A stretch of 64,000 nucleotides of DNA, from positions 5,012,123 through 5,076,122 of the forward strand of contig NW_002060945.1 of assembly GCF_000150275.1 (NCBI RefSeq), written 5' to 3'. The notes under the pieces were generated by a model. That model searched no databases and had not been told where the DNA came from. It was given only the letters and a program-made list of their open reading frames with translations. This document shows, one piece after another, positions 24,447-38,130 of the stretch. Origin of the DNA: Trichoplax adhaerens. Its lineage: Eukaryota; Placozoa; Uniplacotomia; Trichoplacea; Trichoplacidae. Numbering within the stretch: the first letter of the stretch is position 1; each line of letters opens with the position of its first letter. A program made the translations under genes and the position numbers.

Positions 24447-27400
24447 ATTGTCTCATTTCAGGTTATGGTTAAGTTATACTGTACTGTAATTATTAGCTAT
24501 CCCTACGGTTCGACTCGGAACGGAGTCAAACTGCAATTTTAGCCTTGTTCACTTCTTAGAGCTTGCTCTGTTATAATTGCAGTATAGTAAGACTTACACG
24601 AACTGTATACATATGCGAACAAAGCTTAAAATTAATGATTGCAATATCGATTGTACTTTCGCATCAATTTCATTTCACGGTCTATACTCGTATTATATGC
24701 AAATGCAAAAATGAGTTACTTTTAACGTGGTCGACAAATGTTAATTATAGGCGCTACTGATTTCAGATAGTTACTAAGTGAAGGATTTACCAGTGAGTAG
24801 CAAAGGCGTTCACGGCTATACTAGTGCTAGTATACACCAAATAGTGATCATTTGCTTATGGCTGCAACTTATAGTACGGAATATCAATTTACCGAAATTT
24901 GATTTGGACTTTAGCGTTTCAGCCTGGTTTGAATCGGGCCTTGTGCAGGTTTAAGATTCAATCATGGCTGATTCAAAATTGTAACGATGTTGTAAAAAGC
25001 ATGTAACAGTTACTAGACTATCTTGTAATATAGTTCAGTACCTCTTAGCTTATACGCGTTTTGCAACAATAAGTATGAATCTTAGTTTTTACAGAATTCG
25101 AAGTAATTATTTTGAGATGGCAATCAGTAGATAATAATTATAATTATAATTAGCTCAAGCTTTTATGTGATGTTGTAGCAGATATCTCCTACAATATGAC
25201 TACATTCAAGGCTGATCAGCTGATAGGATATTTTGTTGATCAAGGTCTATTTTGCGACTTACAGTGCTGTACTGTACTTTCATATTGAATTAAATTACTT
25301 TGCTTATCAATTACAATTATACATATTATAGTATCTTTATCTTGAATGATACTACTGTTAATGAAACTTCTTAACTGCAATATATAATAATGGACGTCAT
25401 GAATTAGGTTTATTGGCTGCTAAAAATGATGCGATCGAATCGCCCTGCCGAAAAAAAAATGCACGGTTACTAATTGCAACGATGGATATTACTGAAACGT
25501 TTTAAGCGCGGTATAGCTTCAGTGCAATACTGCTCGTGTGAATAATGTACTATACGCGTAATGGGGAAAATACTGTATATCGAAAATTCATTATAATCAT
25601 CATGTACTCAATAGAACGTTTATATGGAGTTATCGTGGCTTTGCATACGTAATTAGCATGTTGCTATATTTGCTATTTGTAAGTTTTATATCCAGTATGA
25701 GATAGCAAGCAATTATGATCGTTGTAAAGTTCTTGATAAACTGCGTTATCGCGAAGGTTATCAACTTTACTCGAGTATTGTATAATAAAACAGCATAACA
25801 ATTTTATGCAGTAAAAGCTCTGAAACAGCATATTCATATTTTGCATATTCAATTTAAAATAATAGTTTGAATTGTTTCTGTAATTTATATCTTATAATCC
25901 AGCTGTCGGATATCTCTCATTTCTCTGCTTAAATCTTATTATTTTTAATTAATTACTTAATTAATTATCATCGTTAACATATAGCATATTTATGCATTGG
26001 GCCACTCGGTAACGTGCATTATAAATAATTATGACTATTGCTAGGCCAATCTAGGTATACTAAGATCGGGTAATGCACATGTAATACGTACATCAAAATT
26101 AAGTAGTTATCTGAATGTTTCTTAAATTTTGCTATGTTTGAAGGTACTATTTTATAGTTAGTACTGACATATTGCAATATTAAAAGACCACAGATACCGT
26201 ATTTATATTCGGTATATTGGTACGTAGTAGTTATATTTGATAGAAAAGTAATACCACAACGTCATCGCGAAAATCGCAGGCTTGATGTTGCAAAGTATAT
26301 AGTATCATTTAAAAAAACAGTATGAGAAAGATTAGACCTACCAGTCATCACAAATTACTCGATACTGAATTCAGTCTATAAGTAAAACCACCTGTTTAAC
26401 ACAGTGAAACTGGTAACTGGTATCTATATTTGACATAATAGAGCGCTCTAAGATTGAAGAATAGTTATATTTTGTAACAGCATACCGTACTCATTCGGTT
26501 TTCTCATACGATTTTGATAGTTGCAAATGCAAACTCAGATATTTTTAGTAGCTACATTTACGGAATTACGACGTGAGTCTAGTTTACTATACCCTGCTAA
26601 GCATTCTGGCTTATTACTATTGTACAATTCACAAGATCAATTACAAAAATGGTAGGATTTTAAGTAGATAGAGCTCTATTATTCTTCAATAATCTGATAT
26701 CAATAGAATAATACATAATAAATGTACATTAAAGCAGGGTTGTATGAATACGTACTACGTTTTTGGATGTTTCTTCTTAGATAAAACTTCTAGTGTCTGC
26801 CTTTAGAACTGCATTAGTTCTTTATTATTTCTGTTAACAGCACTGCCTATTCGTTTTAAATTTTTTTGATAATTTACTATAGCTTAAATTATAGTATTGT
26901 TTGATTATCTTAAAGAGTAGAGTAAGTAACGAAAGCGTCGACATATAAGGTATATTAGGGTAATGAAAGTAAAGTGATCATTAGCTTTACAGTATCAATT
27001 AAAGAACATATTAATATCGTAACAAATATATTATCGGTAAGATGTATCTTGATAGAAATTAAACTTCCAATGACAGATTATTATAACAACTGAAGTGATT
27101 GTCTAAGGTTTCTAAAATGTAGACAATCAAAATAATTTAATAAATTGTAGCGATATATGCATGTATTGTATATTGTAAGTATATCAAACTATAGACTGTG
27201 AAATAATCTCAAATACCGACGAAGTATAACTGAATTAGTAGCTGTAAATTAATACTTTCTAAGAACTATTTGCACTGTATTATGGTCATTATAATTAATA
27301 AAAGTAAGGAGCTACAATTAATTCTTAATTTATATTAAATAATTTCTGATAAATTTATAATTCGTTACCACCAGCAATATAATGCAGTGTTTTGAATAGT

Positions 27401-28754
27401 TTATATTACATGTAACTAGTCGCAAGTTCAAATCTTGAACTGCTACTGGAAAGGGCATGCCAGAATGCATGATCAAATAATTGATAATGACTTATTAAAT
27501 AATGTTATTAATTATTGTAATACTGTGATAAATTAATTTTAGATAATTCTTTTCAATATGATTAAAATCTGTATCGCAAATTATCTAAGGATTTAGTTCA
27601 TGTCGAATTAATCATTCGCATGGATGGAACAACAGAAATATTTGCTTTATACTTTTTCTTCAGTATTGTATTATCTTCTGTACCGCTAATTTAGTTATAC
27701 GTAAGTCGATTTTAGATAATGAAACAACAAGCGGTGTAACATTATCTATTTTTACGTAGGAGTTGCTTCGTTAGCTCATCCCGTCAAAATTATTAACCAA
27801 TGGTTAATGATCTTAAAACAATAAAATTATTTGTAGGTTTAAACGTGATATCAATTAAAAAACCTACATTAAATTTAGTAATTACTGCATACGTAATTAA
27901 ATATAACCATCAAAGATAGTAACTATTTGCTTATGAAATCATGAAGCTGTGCACATATGTAAATAAGTTGCCGCTGTAGGCTAAAATCTCATACTTATAG
28001 GATGCCAATTTTCAGAATTAGGAAAGTATTACAGTGGTATATTTATAAATTAATCAATGGCCCCATCGTAGCTAAACCTCAATATCATAATTTAGATAGC
28101 TAATAGTTATTCATAAAGCGAGTGAAGTAATCTTTACGGTTTACTTAAGGGGTTACGATACTATAGGCTCTCATAACTCAGTCCATCCTGTTATTGTTAT
28201 TGTTAAATTATCTGCATTAGTTATATTATAGTTATTAAAATCGATATAAATTAGCCTGATTAGTTCGATAAAACATTAATTGGATATATATTATTAAAAC
28301 GTCATCTATCCATTGTTTATTACCATAGCAGCGGTTACAATTGACGTAGTTCTCTTTTATTTTATATAATGCGTAATAATGACTTCGATATGCCCTGGAT
28401 CTACTCTGCTCACATGACGCAAGCGTTAATAAAGGCATATTAACTTAATTGATTCTTTAACAATGACTTCTTTTTTAAGGTAAATATAGCGATAATATAA
28501 TACTATATTTTTATATCAAACGACCTTCTGTCGTATTTTGTTCAAGAATTAAACTTTACATAATCACAACAAGGCAAATTTCTTTTGTTCTTCTTACATA
28601 TTACAGTTATTAAGTTCTTTACCGCATCAATTTTAGTCTAAATTATTATATTTTCAATATCATTGGAAATAGTGGTAAATGATTATTAACGATACTGAAA
28701 CAGCTTTCGCGTTGAAATTTTCGTTCAGAAGTTGCGTTGAACATTGAATCTATA
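24447..28754. other. Long intergenic region, no gene seen
   Basis: About 4.3 kb of A+T rich sequence without convincing exons, and almost free of dense ACWGT arrays. Small hairpins occur, for example ATTAACCAATGGTTAAT near 27794 and TGTAGGTTT/AAACCTACA near 27832-27868. It probably includes the promoter of the downstream channel gene. Confidence 0.5.
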
Positions 28755-31700
28755 ATGCCAACCAAGCAGTTAAAGGTTATGAGGTAATAATCCTATTCCT
28801 ATGGATCAAAAAATTATAACAGTTTCATATCTTCATTAAAAGGGATATATTTTAAAATCGTGCCGTAATATTTTCTTATGATTAGTTATCTCATCTTCAT
28901 ACTCAATTTAAAATTTCAATGAGTGTAGAGAATCAGTATCATTTAGTAAATTAATAATATTTCGAAATTTTTTAGAAATGATGTAGCACAAAGTTGAAAG
29001 ATTATGATTAATATATAAGATTTCATGTTCATAGCCATAAAAATTGATACACATTAGCATTGACACACTAAGCTACAAGTGTCTTAAGACTACAAGAATA
29101 CAGTTGAGATTTTATAAACATACGTACTTGTATCTACTTGACAATTCACTATTTTATATGTATTTTAATTACAATATCAAAGTTGATTTCAAGTTGTTTT
29201 TCGATTCAGTAATAAAAACTAGTAAATATTATAAACTTCAATTTTAATTAATTGATTGGTCTCTTCTAGATCCCTAAAAACTATGCTTTGTAGGATGTAA
29301 AGTAATATATACAATAAAATAGTTTATAATGAAAAGGATAAAAAATTAATTTCGCTACTCGCCTTTTTTAATTTAATATAATTTTCAGTCAACATAACGG
29401 TGGAATATCCGTTAGGAAGAAGCGATTGTTGGCTATAACCGTATCTAGAGGCTTTGAAGATTGTGGGGCTCAAGGTATATCCAATATGGCTAGAGCACAG
29501 ACTACACAAGCGCGAATCCTATGGGCTATATTAACCATAGCAGCGATTTCCCTTTGCACTGTTATGGCAGTGGATCTTGTTCAGAAATACTATCGTTTTG
29601 AATATGATGTTACTTTGAAAATTTCTTTCAAGCCTCAACTAGATTTCCCAGTTATTACTATTTGTAATCTCAATCCTATGTTAAGAAGTGAGATGATCAA
29701 ACGTCCAATATTTAGACCACTGTATGGAAGAGATTTTGAATCAGTTAACACTTCACAAACATCGCCTCTAGTTAATAATTCATCGCTAAGCAACAACACT
29801 GTGGGACAGTCTGATAGTAACTCATCAACCCCCTTACCTACCAATAAGGTACCGCAAGATGCTACCGCGGCTGCGGCTGCTAGTACGGTTGCAGCAAACT
29901 CGCAAGGAGGTACTGCAGCTGGATCAACAAAGGAATCAGAGAAAACAGCTACACCAACAGGAACTAAAACGTCACTACCGAGAGTTAAGAAATCACTGAG
30001 CAGTGATGTGAATGAAAATATTGATCGTCCAACTCCACCACCTGGTGTTCAGTTTGAAAATTTGGATAAAAGTCATGAAAACTATCATCTTTTCTCTGAA
30101 ATTAGCGCAGAGTTATTTAATAGGTTGACAGATCAAAGAATGTATGAACTTGGAACGCAAGCCTCTAATTTTATTGCAAAGTGTACCTTTAAACAGAAAC
30201 CATGTGCCGCGAAGTAATGCTTCTATTAAAAAAATTCTAATTTTATGCGGACTGCTACTTACAATATTGTATTCTAAGTAATCTCCACTTATTAGCCAGC
30301 CTGAATTTGTAATATCGTACTAACTTATGTTTTTATTTTTACTGTTCACAAGCAATTTTTCCATCTCCTTCAATTACCTTTATGGCAATTGTTTTAGCTT
30401 TAACACAGGCAATTCACGGGGGAAAAGAATTGAGTCAGTTAATTACCCTGGACCTTTATTTGGTGAGTGGCAGTAAACTGCTTATATTTTACTCAATTAA
30501 TACTACATTCTTTAATATCAAAGTACTACATGTCTGTATCTGTTATCTATTCCATTCTTGATAATAACAGATCAATGATGGATTTAAGGAATGGTCTATT
30601 AATTAAATATTATTTTTAGGGTTACAGCTATATCTAGATATTAATAAAGCCGAATATATTAGTCGAGAAGTGCCAACTGCAGGAGTAAGGATCGCAGTTA
30701 CTCCTCAAGGAGTACGTCCAAACCCTGAAGACGAAGGCTTTGATGTTCCTCCAGGCGCATTAACTTCCATTGGACTCAAAATGGTAAGAGACGTCCATTG
30801 CGTATCATGGGGATTGAATTCAATTGCAATCAATTAGAGGTTTCGGTTATCGTTTTCTCAGTATCTGCTATGGAAAGATATGATTCATAATAGAATCTGA
30901 TGATTAATTAGGGCAAAAAAGTTACTATAAATTCCTTAATAACTATAAATGACGGCTTTTTACCATTTTATATGATAACCTATAAGAATGTAAAACGATA
31001 TTACTACATTGTATCTTTAGAGAAATATCTCCCGATTATCAACACCCTATAATAAAGAAGGCTGTCTAAAACATCCCCCAAATAATAAGACTTTGAACAT
31101 ATATGAAAATGGTTCTGACCGTTACAGCTATAAGGTAAAATGATGTTGCAGTATATTAATTTTTAATATATTGATAGTATGGACTGAGATATACGGTAAA
31201 CTTGAGTGTTTGAGTACATTTTAGATTACCAGAATTATCTATCGTTAGCCTAAGGACCTTAGAGCTTTTAAGAATTTTTACAAGTTTTAAAAGTCTGATG
31301 TAATGATATAGTAATCGTATCTGTTGCTATCATATTTATATGAACGAGTATATATTAATAACAACAAGTAGTTTCCAGTTTATTACAAAGTTTGGCTGTT
31401 ACTATGATATATCAAGACATATATCAGTAATTATAGCAAAAAAATTTTAAATAAAGGGATGTATCAAGAGCTGTATTGCAAGTCTGCAGAATAAAACGTG
31501 CGGCTGCATAGCTGCAAGATATAGCTTCACCTCTTCAACCAAAGGGCTGAAAGTTTGTAGCTTAAAAAATGAAACGGAAAGTAAGTACTTTATATTAAAT
31601 CTCTCTTCTATTTTATACTGTTAGACTGTATTATGTGAATAGATTATGGTAATAAATCAAAACTCAACGAAATAAAAAATGATAGCATAATTGTGTACGG

Positions 31701-33124
31701 TTCATTTTTTACAGTCAACTGTCAGTCTAGATTGCAAAATAGGTTCATCGCTGGAAAAATAAATTGTGGATGTGTGCGAGCATGCAAGTATGCATAAACA
31801 TTGAGATAAGGACCATTTTGAATACATTAATAGTCAACGCTATCAATTCTCATGATATATGTACTTTACGTATGTTTATCCTGATGTAGCGAACAATCAT
31901 TCGAGGCTACCACATCGCAAGCGCAGTTCCCATCGGAGGTTAACTTGGTAAGAATAGTGTTATGAATTAAGATTATATGTTGTTACCAAAGACATAAGGC
32001 ATAAACGTATAAATAGCCAGTTGTCTACCAAAATAATGATTTATGATGGTTACGGAAATATTTTAGATGGTGTTTAATAGCTTATTAGTAGAATAAAAAT
32101 AACCCGAAATACTGTTATCTATCGTCATACTAACTGATAATCTTTGAGGCATCAATTCGAGAATAGGGTGTGGTCGACCAGGTTGGATGCCTCATAAATA
32201 CATATAGATGATAAAATATGAAATTATGCATACCATATACTTATAATCGTAAAATGTTTAAACCGATATCGTTAATTTTGTAATTTCCCTTAAGGTATAT
32301 TTATCTATGTTAGATATAAAATATTAAGGTATACAATTATTAACTGTAAAAGTGTATTGCATTTTTCTACTAATAACAGGATAACAACAACGACTTACTG
32401 GAGTATTTTAAAAGAGATCTTACTAAGTTTCAACTTACAAGAAAGACTGTGACACCATTTCTCAGGTATCACAATTTAAATTCAAGTTTGAAAGATTTGT
32501 TATATGTATATCGCGTCTTCAGTGTCATAAAATTAAAAATAGTTAATTCTAGCTAGAATTTTTGTTACATATCAAAGATCTACGATAAGATTGAATTTAT
32601 TTATAGTCTTGCAAGATATTTCAAGGTGCTATTAATTTGTAAAGATTGCATACAGTATTTACCGTCACGAATACTCTAACATCAGACATGACTGATATCC
32701 TGTACTATTGTTCTCAGAAAAAATTTGGTAGCGGTAAATATATATTATGAAGAACTCAATTTTGAAACCATCGAGCAAACACCACGCTACTCAGTAAGTA
32801 ATATTAAAAACTAATAGCACGAACATGGGATTGATGATATAGCCCTAACCATGTATAGCTTATCACTTTGGAGCTCTATCCAGAAATTTCATGTGATCAA
32901 TTTATTTAAATCAATCGTCTTGTTGCCACTAGGAAATTGACCTAGCTAGCGACATCGGTGGTGTCTTAGGCTTATGGATTGGTATATCGGTATTAACAGT
33001 GTTCGAATTTATGGAAATATTAGTTGATTCATTGCTCATAATATTTGGTAAAGAAAAGATTGCTAGCAGAAGAAATACCATTACTGAATTTAAAGCCCAG
33101 TTGCAAGCTTCTGGACTTGCATAA
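28755..33124 (+). CDS. DEG/ENaC family cation channel subunit
   Basis: Trimeric amiloride-type Na+ channel subunit. Exons: 28755-28783 (proposed), 29389-30213, 30353-30462, 30620-30783, 31021-31134, 31457-31580, 31715-31787, 31890-31947, 32380-32465, 32718-32793 and 32933-33124. They sum to 1851 bases, or 616 residues, with no stop. TM1 is about residues 53-72, followed by FPVITICNLNP (96-106), the family post-TM1 motif. Residues 129-230 are a Ser/Thr/Ala-rich insertion. Conserved ectodomain blocks follow: YGNCFSFNTG, ISRLSTPYNKEGC, CIKSCIASLQNKTCGC, and SSAQWP-like TTSQAQFPSEV. TM2 begins DIGGVLGLWIGISVLTVFE, with the G-x-S selectivity filter at 570-572. The HG gating motif reads QG (38-39). 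The tiny first exon rests only on phase and a GAG/GTAATA donor. The gating stimulus cannot be predicted. Confidence 0.92.
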
Positions 33125-35812
33125 AGTACCCGCATATATCGTCGCAAGACCGATACTTTCATTATCAACCAAGATAATATTCATGATTAGCACATAGGAT
33201 GTTGCATTTGCCAACGAAAAACTAGAACATGGAAATGTATCAATAATAATTTATTATCTCATACCGAATACGACATAGGTTACGGCGTTGAACGATGGTG
33301 ATACCAGATTTATCGACTTAGAATAGAATAATGGATACGAAAAATCAATATGTCCATAATTCTATATACTGACTCTAGGTAGCGCTTATTTTAGTGATTA
33401 GTAGTTATTTAAACTTAATCACTTACACTACTGCTTATTTTTGTTATCGACACTTTGCTTTTTATTTACAAATCGTACATGTGCGATAATATAACTTCTT
33501 ATTTTGTTAAAATTCGTAGAGCCAAGATTTGTATTGACGTTCGATCAGATATCAGATTCAGTACAGTATTATACGATAAGGCCACACAATTTTATATAGA
33601 AGCAGTAAAATTGCCTTAATAACCATGCAATAAGAATCACTAATAATATTGGTCGTTTTAAGTAATTTAATTATAAAGGATCTTCATGCTATAGACAGAC
33701 ATTTTCCTTAATCATTTTAAATATTTGTACAGTACGTGATAATAAATTTAAACCTTTTGAAGTAATACTGTTGACTGCTGGATAATTATTATTTATTAAA
33801 TAATATTCTGGTGGGATGCTTGGGCTATTAAGGGAGCAGGATACGAATCTGAAGTGCTAAATGATATTAAGATATTATCCATATTATCGCTTGTAAATTT
33901 TAAAGGGTTAATAAAAATGCTATTTCCAGAATACGCCCAAGCTAACAGCGGGGGTGATGAAAGAATCTTAACCAATTCCATAACGAAAAATTTAACTTGA
34001 TCTTGATTATACTGTACTTGAGATTGTAATATGACCGCTTTGTCATCTAATTAATATGTCAAATTCTAGTATGCGCAGGGCTATAATCTTTAGCTGACAA
34101 ACAAAGGCGCTCTTTGGAGTCATAACCATACGGGTATAGCGTACTTGTCCCAAACAGACACTGATATCGTAATATATATCAAACAACTCCTTTATTAAAA
34201 CTAGCTCAATAACGAATCAATGATAACATGTAGCAATTAAATCATTCAGATTTGTATAATACTCAGTTTGCTGAGTGCTTCGGCGAAGTGGAAATTACAG
34301 TATTATACTGTACAAATAATATTGCCGAATGAAATTTCTTTATCATTTCCATTTAGAAATATTTAAACGTCTATTTCTATAGTATATACTCTGAAACGGT
34401 ATGGTATTTATTACTAACCACGTGGAATTGTAATATCGAAAGTATCAGTGGTAAATAAAATTTCTCTATTCAAATCTTTAATTAAAAGATACCGATAACG
34501 TGTCGGGTCTTACAGTACACGTATTATGGCTTTAATTTATGATATAGAAACAGAGGGTCAATTAATCTATATGTACGTACTATACAGTAATATTTGTTAT
34601 ACTGTAGTATGGCTAACGGTTTATCGTGTAAATCATGTTGCATTAGAAATTGTACCATGCATAGTCACACAAAAGTATCAGTCTCTCACATTTTCATTTA
34701 TAGTTATTTCTATCACACGAAATTGTTCTTATAACAGATTAATGCATATTTTACTGTGAAACATTACCGTCATATAATATGTGTGATACGTACATATGCG
34801 CATATAATTATATATTATATAATTTGATAATTGGTATTAGTTATAATAAAATTTACTGTTACTGTAATTCTCTGTGGTAGTAATCTTAGATATTATTACA
34901 GTATTTTTATCGCACCGAAATTAAGTTATACCGTCCAGGTTTCAGGATTTGATACCAACTGGTATTCGGCTAATATCTGATCAATGATCTGCACGTGTTC
35001 TGGTATCTGAATTTTTATACTTCTGCTCGAACAGTTTTGTACCATTTAAATAAAAACGAAATAAGTTACGCAACTCCTTATACGTATATTACTGCAATGC
35101 ACTAAACGAAGTGTAATTAATTACATAATACTTTGTAAAAATAAGTATGCACGATAAAATAAAATATATTATATCGCACTCATATTAGTTCAATAAATAA
35201 TTATAATTTAGTACAATATGTGTGCATTGTATTAAGAGTAAGGTGATAAATACAATCACGTACTCGTGGTATATTAGTTACGAGACTATTAACATGTGTG
35301 CAATACGCATACAATAGCTATATTAATGATAATTATATCAGTTCAAAAATGGTAAGATATATAGGTGATACCTTTCATGAATCTCTATGAAGGTGTATAC
35401 AATTATTTCAGCTTGAAAGTAGTAATAAACCACTGTCTAAATATTTACGACTATTACCAAAAAATTTTCGAGAATTACTGAAGGTCGGGTGCATCAAGCG
35501 GAATCGTGTAGATATGAATATAAGATGTGCATATATTTCTTACGGTGCCATATCGCTATTCACAGCATCAAGTGTTACCTTAATTAACTGTCATTTGTGC
35601 AAGAGTACCGTAAGTAATTCGATATAGAAAAACATGACAATCTAATAGATAGATACGATATCATCGTGATTATATTTTTACAATTATTTTAGTGGAATCA
35701 GATCTTGTAACAATCGAATAAATCGCTTTAATATATGGCAGAAATACATATAATATATAAGTTATACATATATATATATATATAGATATATACTTCTATT
35801 TTTAAGATCAAG
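33125..35812. other. Intergenic region, no gene seen
   Basis: Between the convergent channel gene and SANT-like gene. A+T rich, with a short TA run at 35768-35784 and no exon-like segment. Open frames at 33796-33981 and 34526-34759 show no family features. Confidence 0.5.
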
Positions 35813-37549
35813 TTAACCGGCTTTGTCTAGTAACTTCAGCATTTTGCTCTGTATATTGTTAGATTCTTGTTGTAGCTCAATCAAACGATTTAATGCTGTC
35901 ATTTGGTCATTGTGAATTTTGGATAACGATAAATTAAAGTCTTGTTGCATTTTAAGTAAATTTTCCAATACGTCGTCGACTTCTAGATTTCTTTTTCTTT
36001 TCCTAGAAAGACTCAATAACTGTCTATTTTCTGCCTTGTTAAGTAAGCGCATTCTTGCCAAATGTTCGTCATGTTCACCTCTAATACTATCTTTAGGGTC
36101 GTTCATAGAAACTCGTTCATTATCACGAGTCATGTCGGCAAAGAGAGGAATAGATTGATGAATGTCGTGCGTTACGTTATTGGTTTCGATTTTATCTAAG
36201 GATATATTATTCGTTAAGATCTTATCTTGTTCAGATTCTGAAAAATGGATTACTGAATTAAAAATTTCTTCAATTGGGCAAAAGAACGGCCACAGTAGGC
36301 TGACATCCGCATGAGAAATCGCGCCAGATTGTAGTTTGCGTTGTAGTTTTCTAGTTTAATCAATAAGTTACGCGGAGAAGAGTTAAGTATCAGGTATCCT
36401 ACCTGCTACACAATGTCGTATAAAGTGATGCACGGGTAATACATATATATATATATATATAAGAAATATACGTCATGAAAGATGTATTGTTGAACGCTAT
36501 TGTAGAGTGCGGGCAGTAAGAACTATTTAATGTTGTACCGAATTATCACTTTCGAAATTAGCCACTATCCGAAATAGCATCTTTTTCGAAAATTGGCAAA
36601 TTTTGGAACTAATCATATTACGATATACAGCTTTGACTAGTGAAATGTAACTACAAAATAGTTACTATGTCCAAAACAATTCATTATCATCTCTGTAGAA
36701 AATAAAACAAGAAGATACTTGTTTGGTCTAATCATAAACGTTGTGGTACTGTATTGTTACGATTGTTATTATTCTATGGTACTAAATTTACTACTGACTT
36801 CATATGAGTGAAAAAAATTATCAATGCATGATTGCATCAATGACATATCAAAAAAATACTATTCAATGTAGTAAATTGAGAAGTGCATTGTGCTCAGTGT
36901 GATCATCGGATTATGCAGCCTGCACATTTCACAGTATATAAGACGATGATATAAACGAGATGATTTAAAAACAATCCGTTGTTTAAACAACGTCTAATCG
37001 ACTTTCCCAGTGTTTTTAAAATGGCTATAGTACCTTTAAGGTGAGTGATAGCAGTAATCGAAGGCATATAAAATTTAATATCGATGCAGTAAAACTATGC
37101 CGATAGAACAGCAGTATCGTCAATCAATATTGCTGTATGTCCACTTCTATTTTTGTAATCCATGCTACGATGACTATGATTTCATTTGTGCAGATACTGT
37201 AAATCGAGCTGTGATTGAAAATGCGTCTTGTACTGTAGAGACTTGTACTATTCTTTAGTTCCTGACTATATCATTCTATGCAGTTACATAAATGCAAAGC
37301 TATTGATTGCAATGTAGCTATTTTAAGCACTTACCGATATTGTTGTGTTAAATTATTGATTTTGAAGTGTATAATCTGTGAATCTCGATCGTAGCCAAGT
37401 TTATGCATTTCTTCTGATATGACATTGAATACGTGATGGTTCCTTTTAAGGCTCTTTAGTTCTATTACCTTACTTTTCCAGATAGCGATCAGGCATTTAG
37501 TCTCTTCATATGAAAAATTTTCACTTCTCTTCTTCCTATCTGAGGACAT
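35813..37549 (-). CDS. Myb/SANT-like DNA-binding protein with C-terminal coiled coil
   Basis: Exons 37549-37335 and 36350-35813 join in phase (CG plus A restores Arg) to 753 bases, or 250 residues. The ATG at 37549 gives MSSDRKKRSENFSYEETKCL. The Myb/SANT-like trihelix fold covers about residues 10-110: helix one with CLIAIWKSK, then FNVISEEMHKLGY, IIHFKINNLTQQYRKLQRKL, and the aromatic closing motif VSLLWPFFCPIEEIF. This arrangement is seen in MSANTD-type and Harbinger-associated Myb-like proteins. A short acidic spacer leads to a basic patch (SRKRKRNLEVD) and a heptad-like helix to the C-terminus, probably for dimerisation. It is likely a nuclear DNA-binding factor, possibly descended from a domesticated Harbinger transposon accessory gene. 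No transposase is nearby. Confidence 0.8.
36438..36461. repeat. (TA)n microsatellite
   Basis: An uninterrupted AT dinucleotide run within the intron of the SANT-like gene. Confidence 0.9.
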
Positions 37550-37792
37550 TGTAGCTGGAAAATGCGAATTAATTCTAATGCTATACCACACTTTGAATGT
37601 AAAATTAAAATTCAGTGTCACTGACCACTTTGCCTGAATTAATTATAGACTATAGTGTACACTACTTTAAGCGACAATCGGGTTCTTTCAAAACCTTTTT
37701 ATTTACTGCAGCGTTGACTATTCACAGTATTATTCAACACTTCAAGTTGGGAAATTGCTTCATCAGTACTGTAATAACAATATTACTATAGT

Positions 37793-37980
37793 AGTACAGT
37801 ACAGTATAATTATGCGTGTGCTGTGCATGCGTATGCCACTACCTGATTTTATAGTCTTTACTGTTTAAACTGTTTACAGTACAGTACTGTACTGTACTGT
37901 ATTCACTCTACAGTACGGTACTGTACAGTACACTATAATGTACTGTACTGTACAGTCTGTAGTACTGTAGTATTCAGTAC
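37793..37980. repeat. ACWGT arrays upstream of the SANT-like gene
   Basis: Dense ACAGT/ACTGT units, starting 244 bases from the SANT-like ATG. At 38040-38065 a perfect A/T palindrome with arms GTATTAATAA follows. Confidence 0.88.
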
Positions 37981-38130
37981 CCCCCACTCGACTAAATACC
38001 AACTCCGATTGCAGAACGCTAGTCCGTAGTCAGATGTACAGTATTAATAATTATTATTATTAATACAGATTTACAGATTTATTACATCGAACAGACTTAT
38101 TAATTCAAAAAACAAATCGAAATATCCAAA

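Noticed and set aside
24470-24545. tRNA-like B box (GGTTCGACTC) near 24510
   Set aside because: No acceptor-stem pairing and no convincing A box or anticodon arm at the right distance on either strand.
27415-27460. T-loop-like GTTCAAATC near 27425
   Set aside because: It forms a simple short hairpin (GTTCAA/TTGAAC) and the rest of a tRNA cloverleaf is absent.
29426-30217. Channel start at 29426
   Set aside because: That codon is TTG. The exon continues upstream in frame to a TTTTCAG acceptor at 29388, so the true Met must be in an earlier exon.
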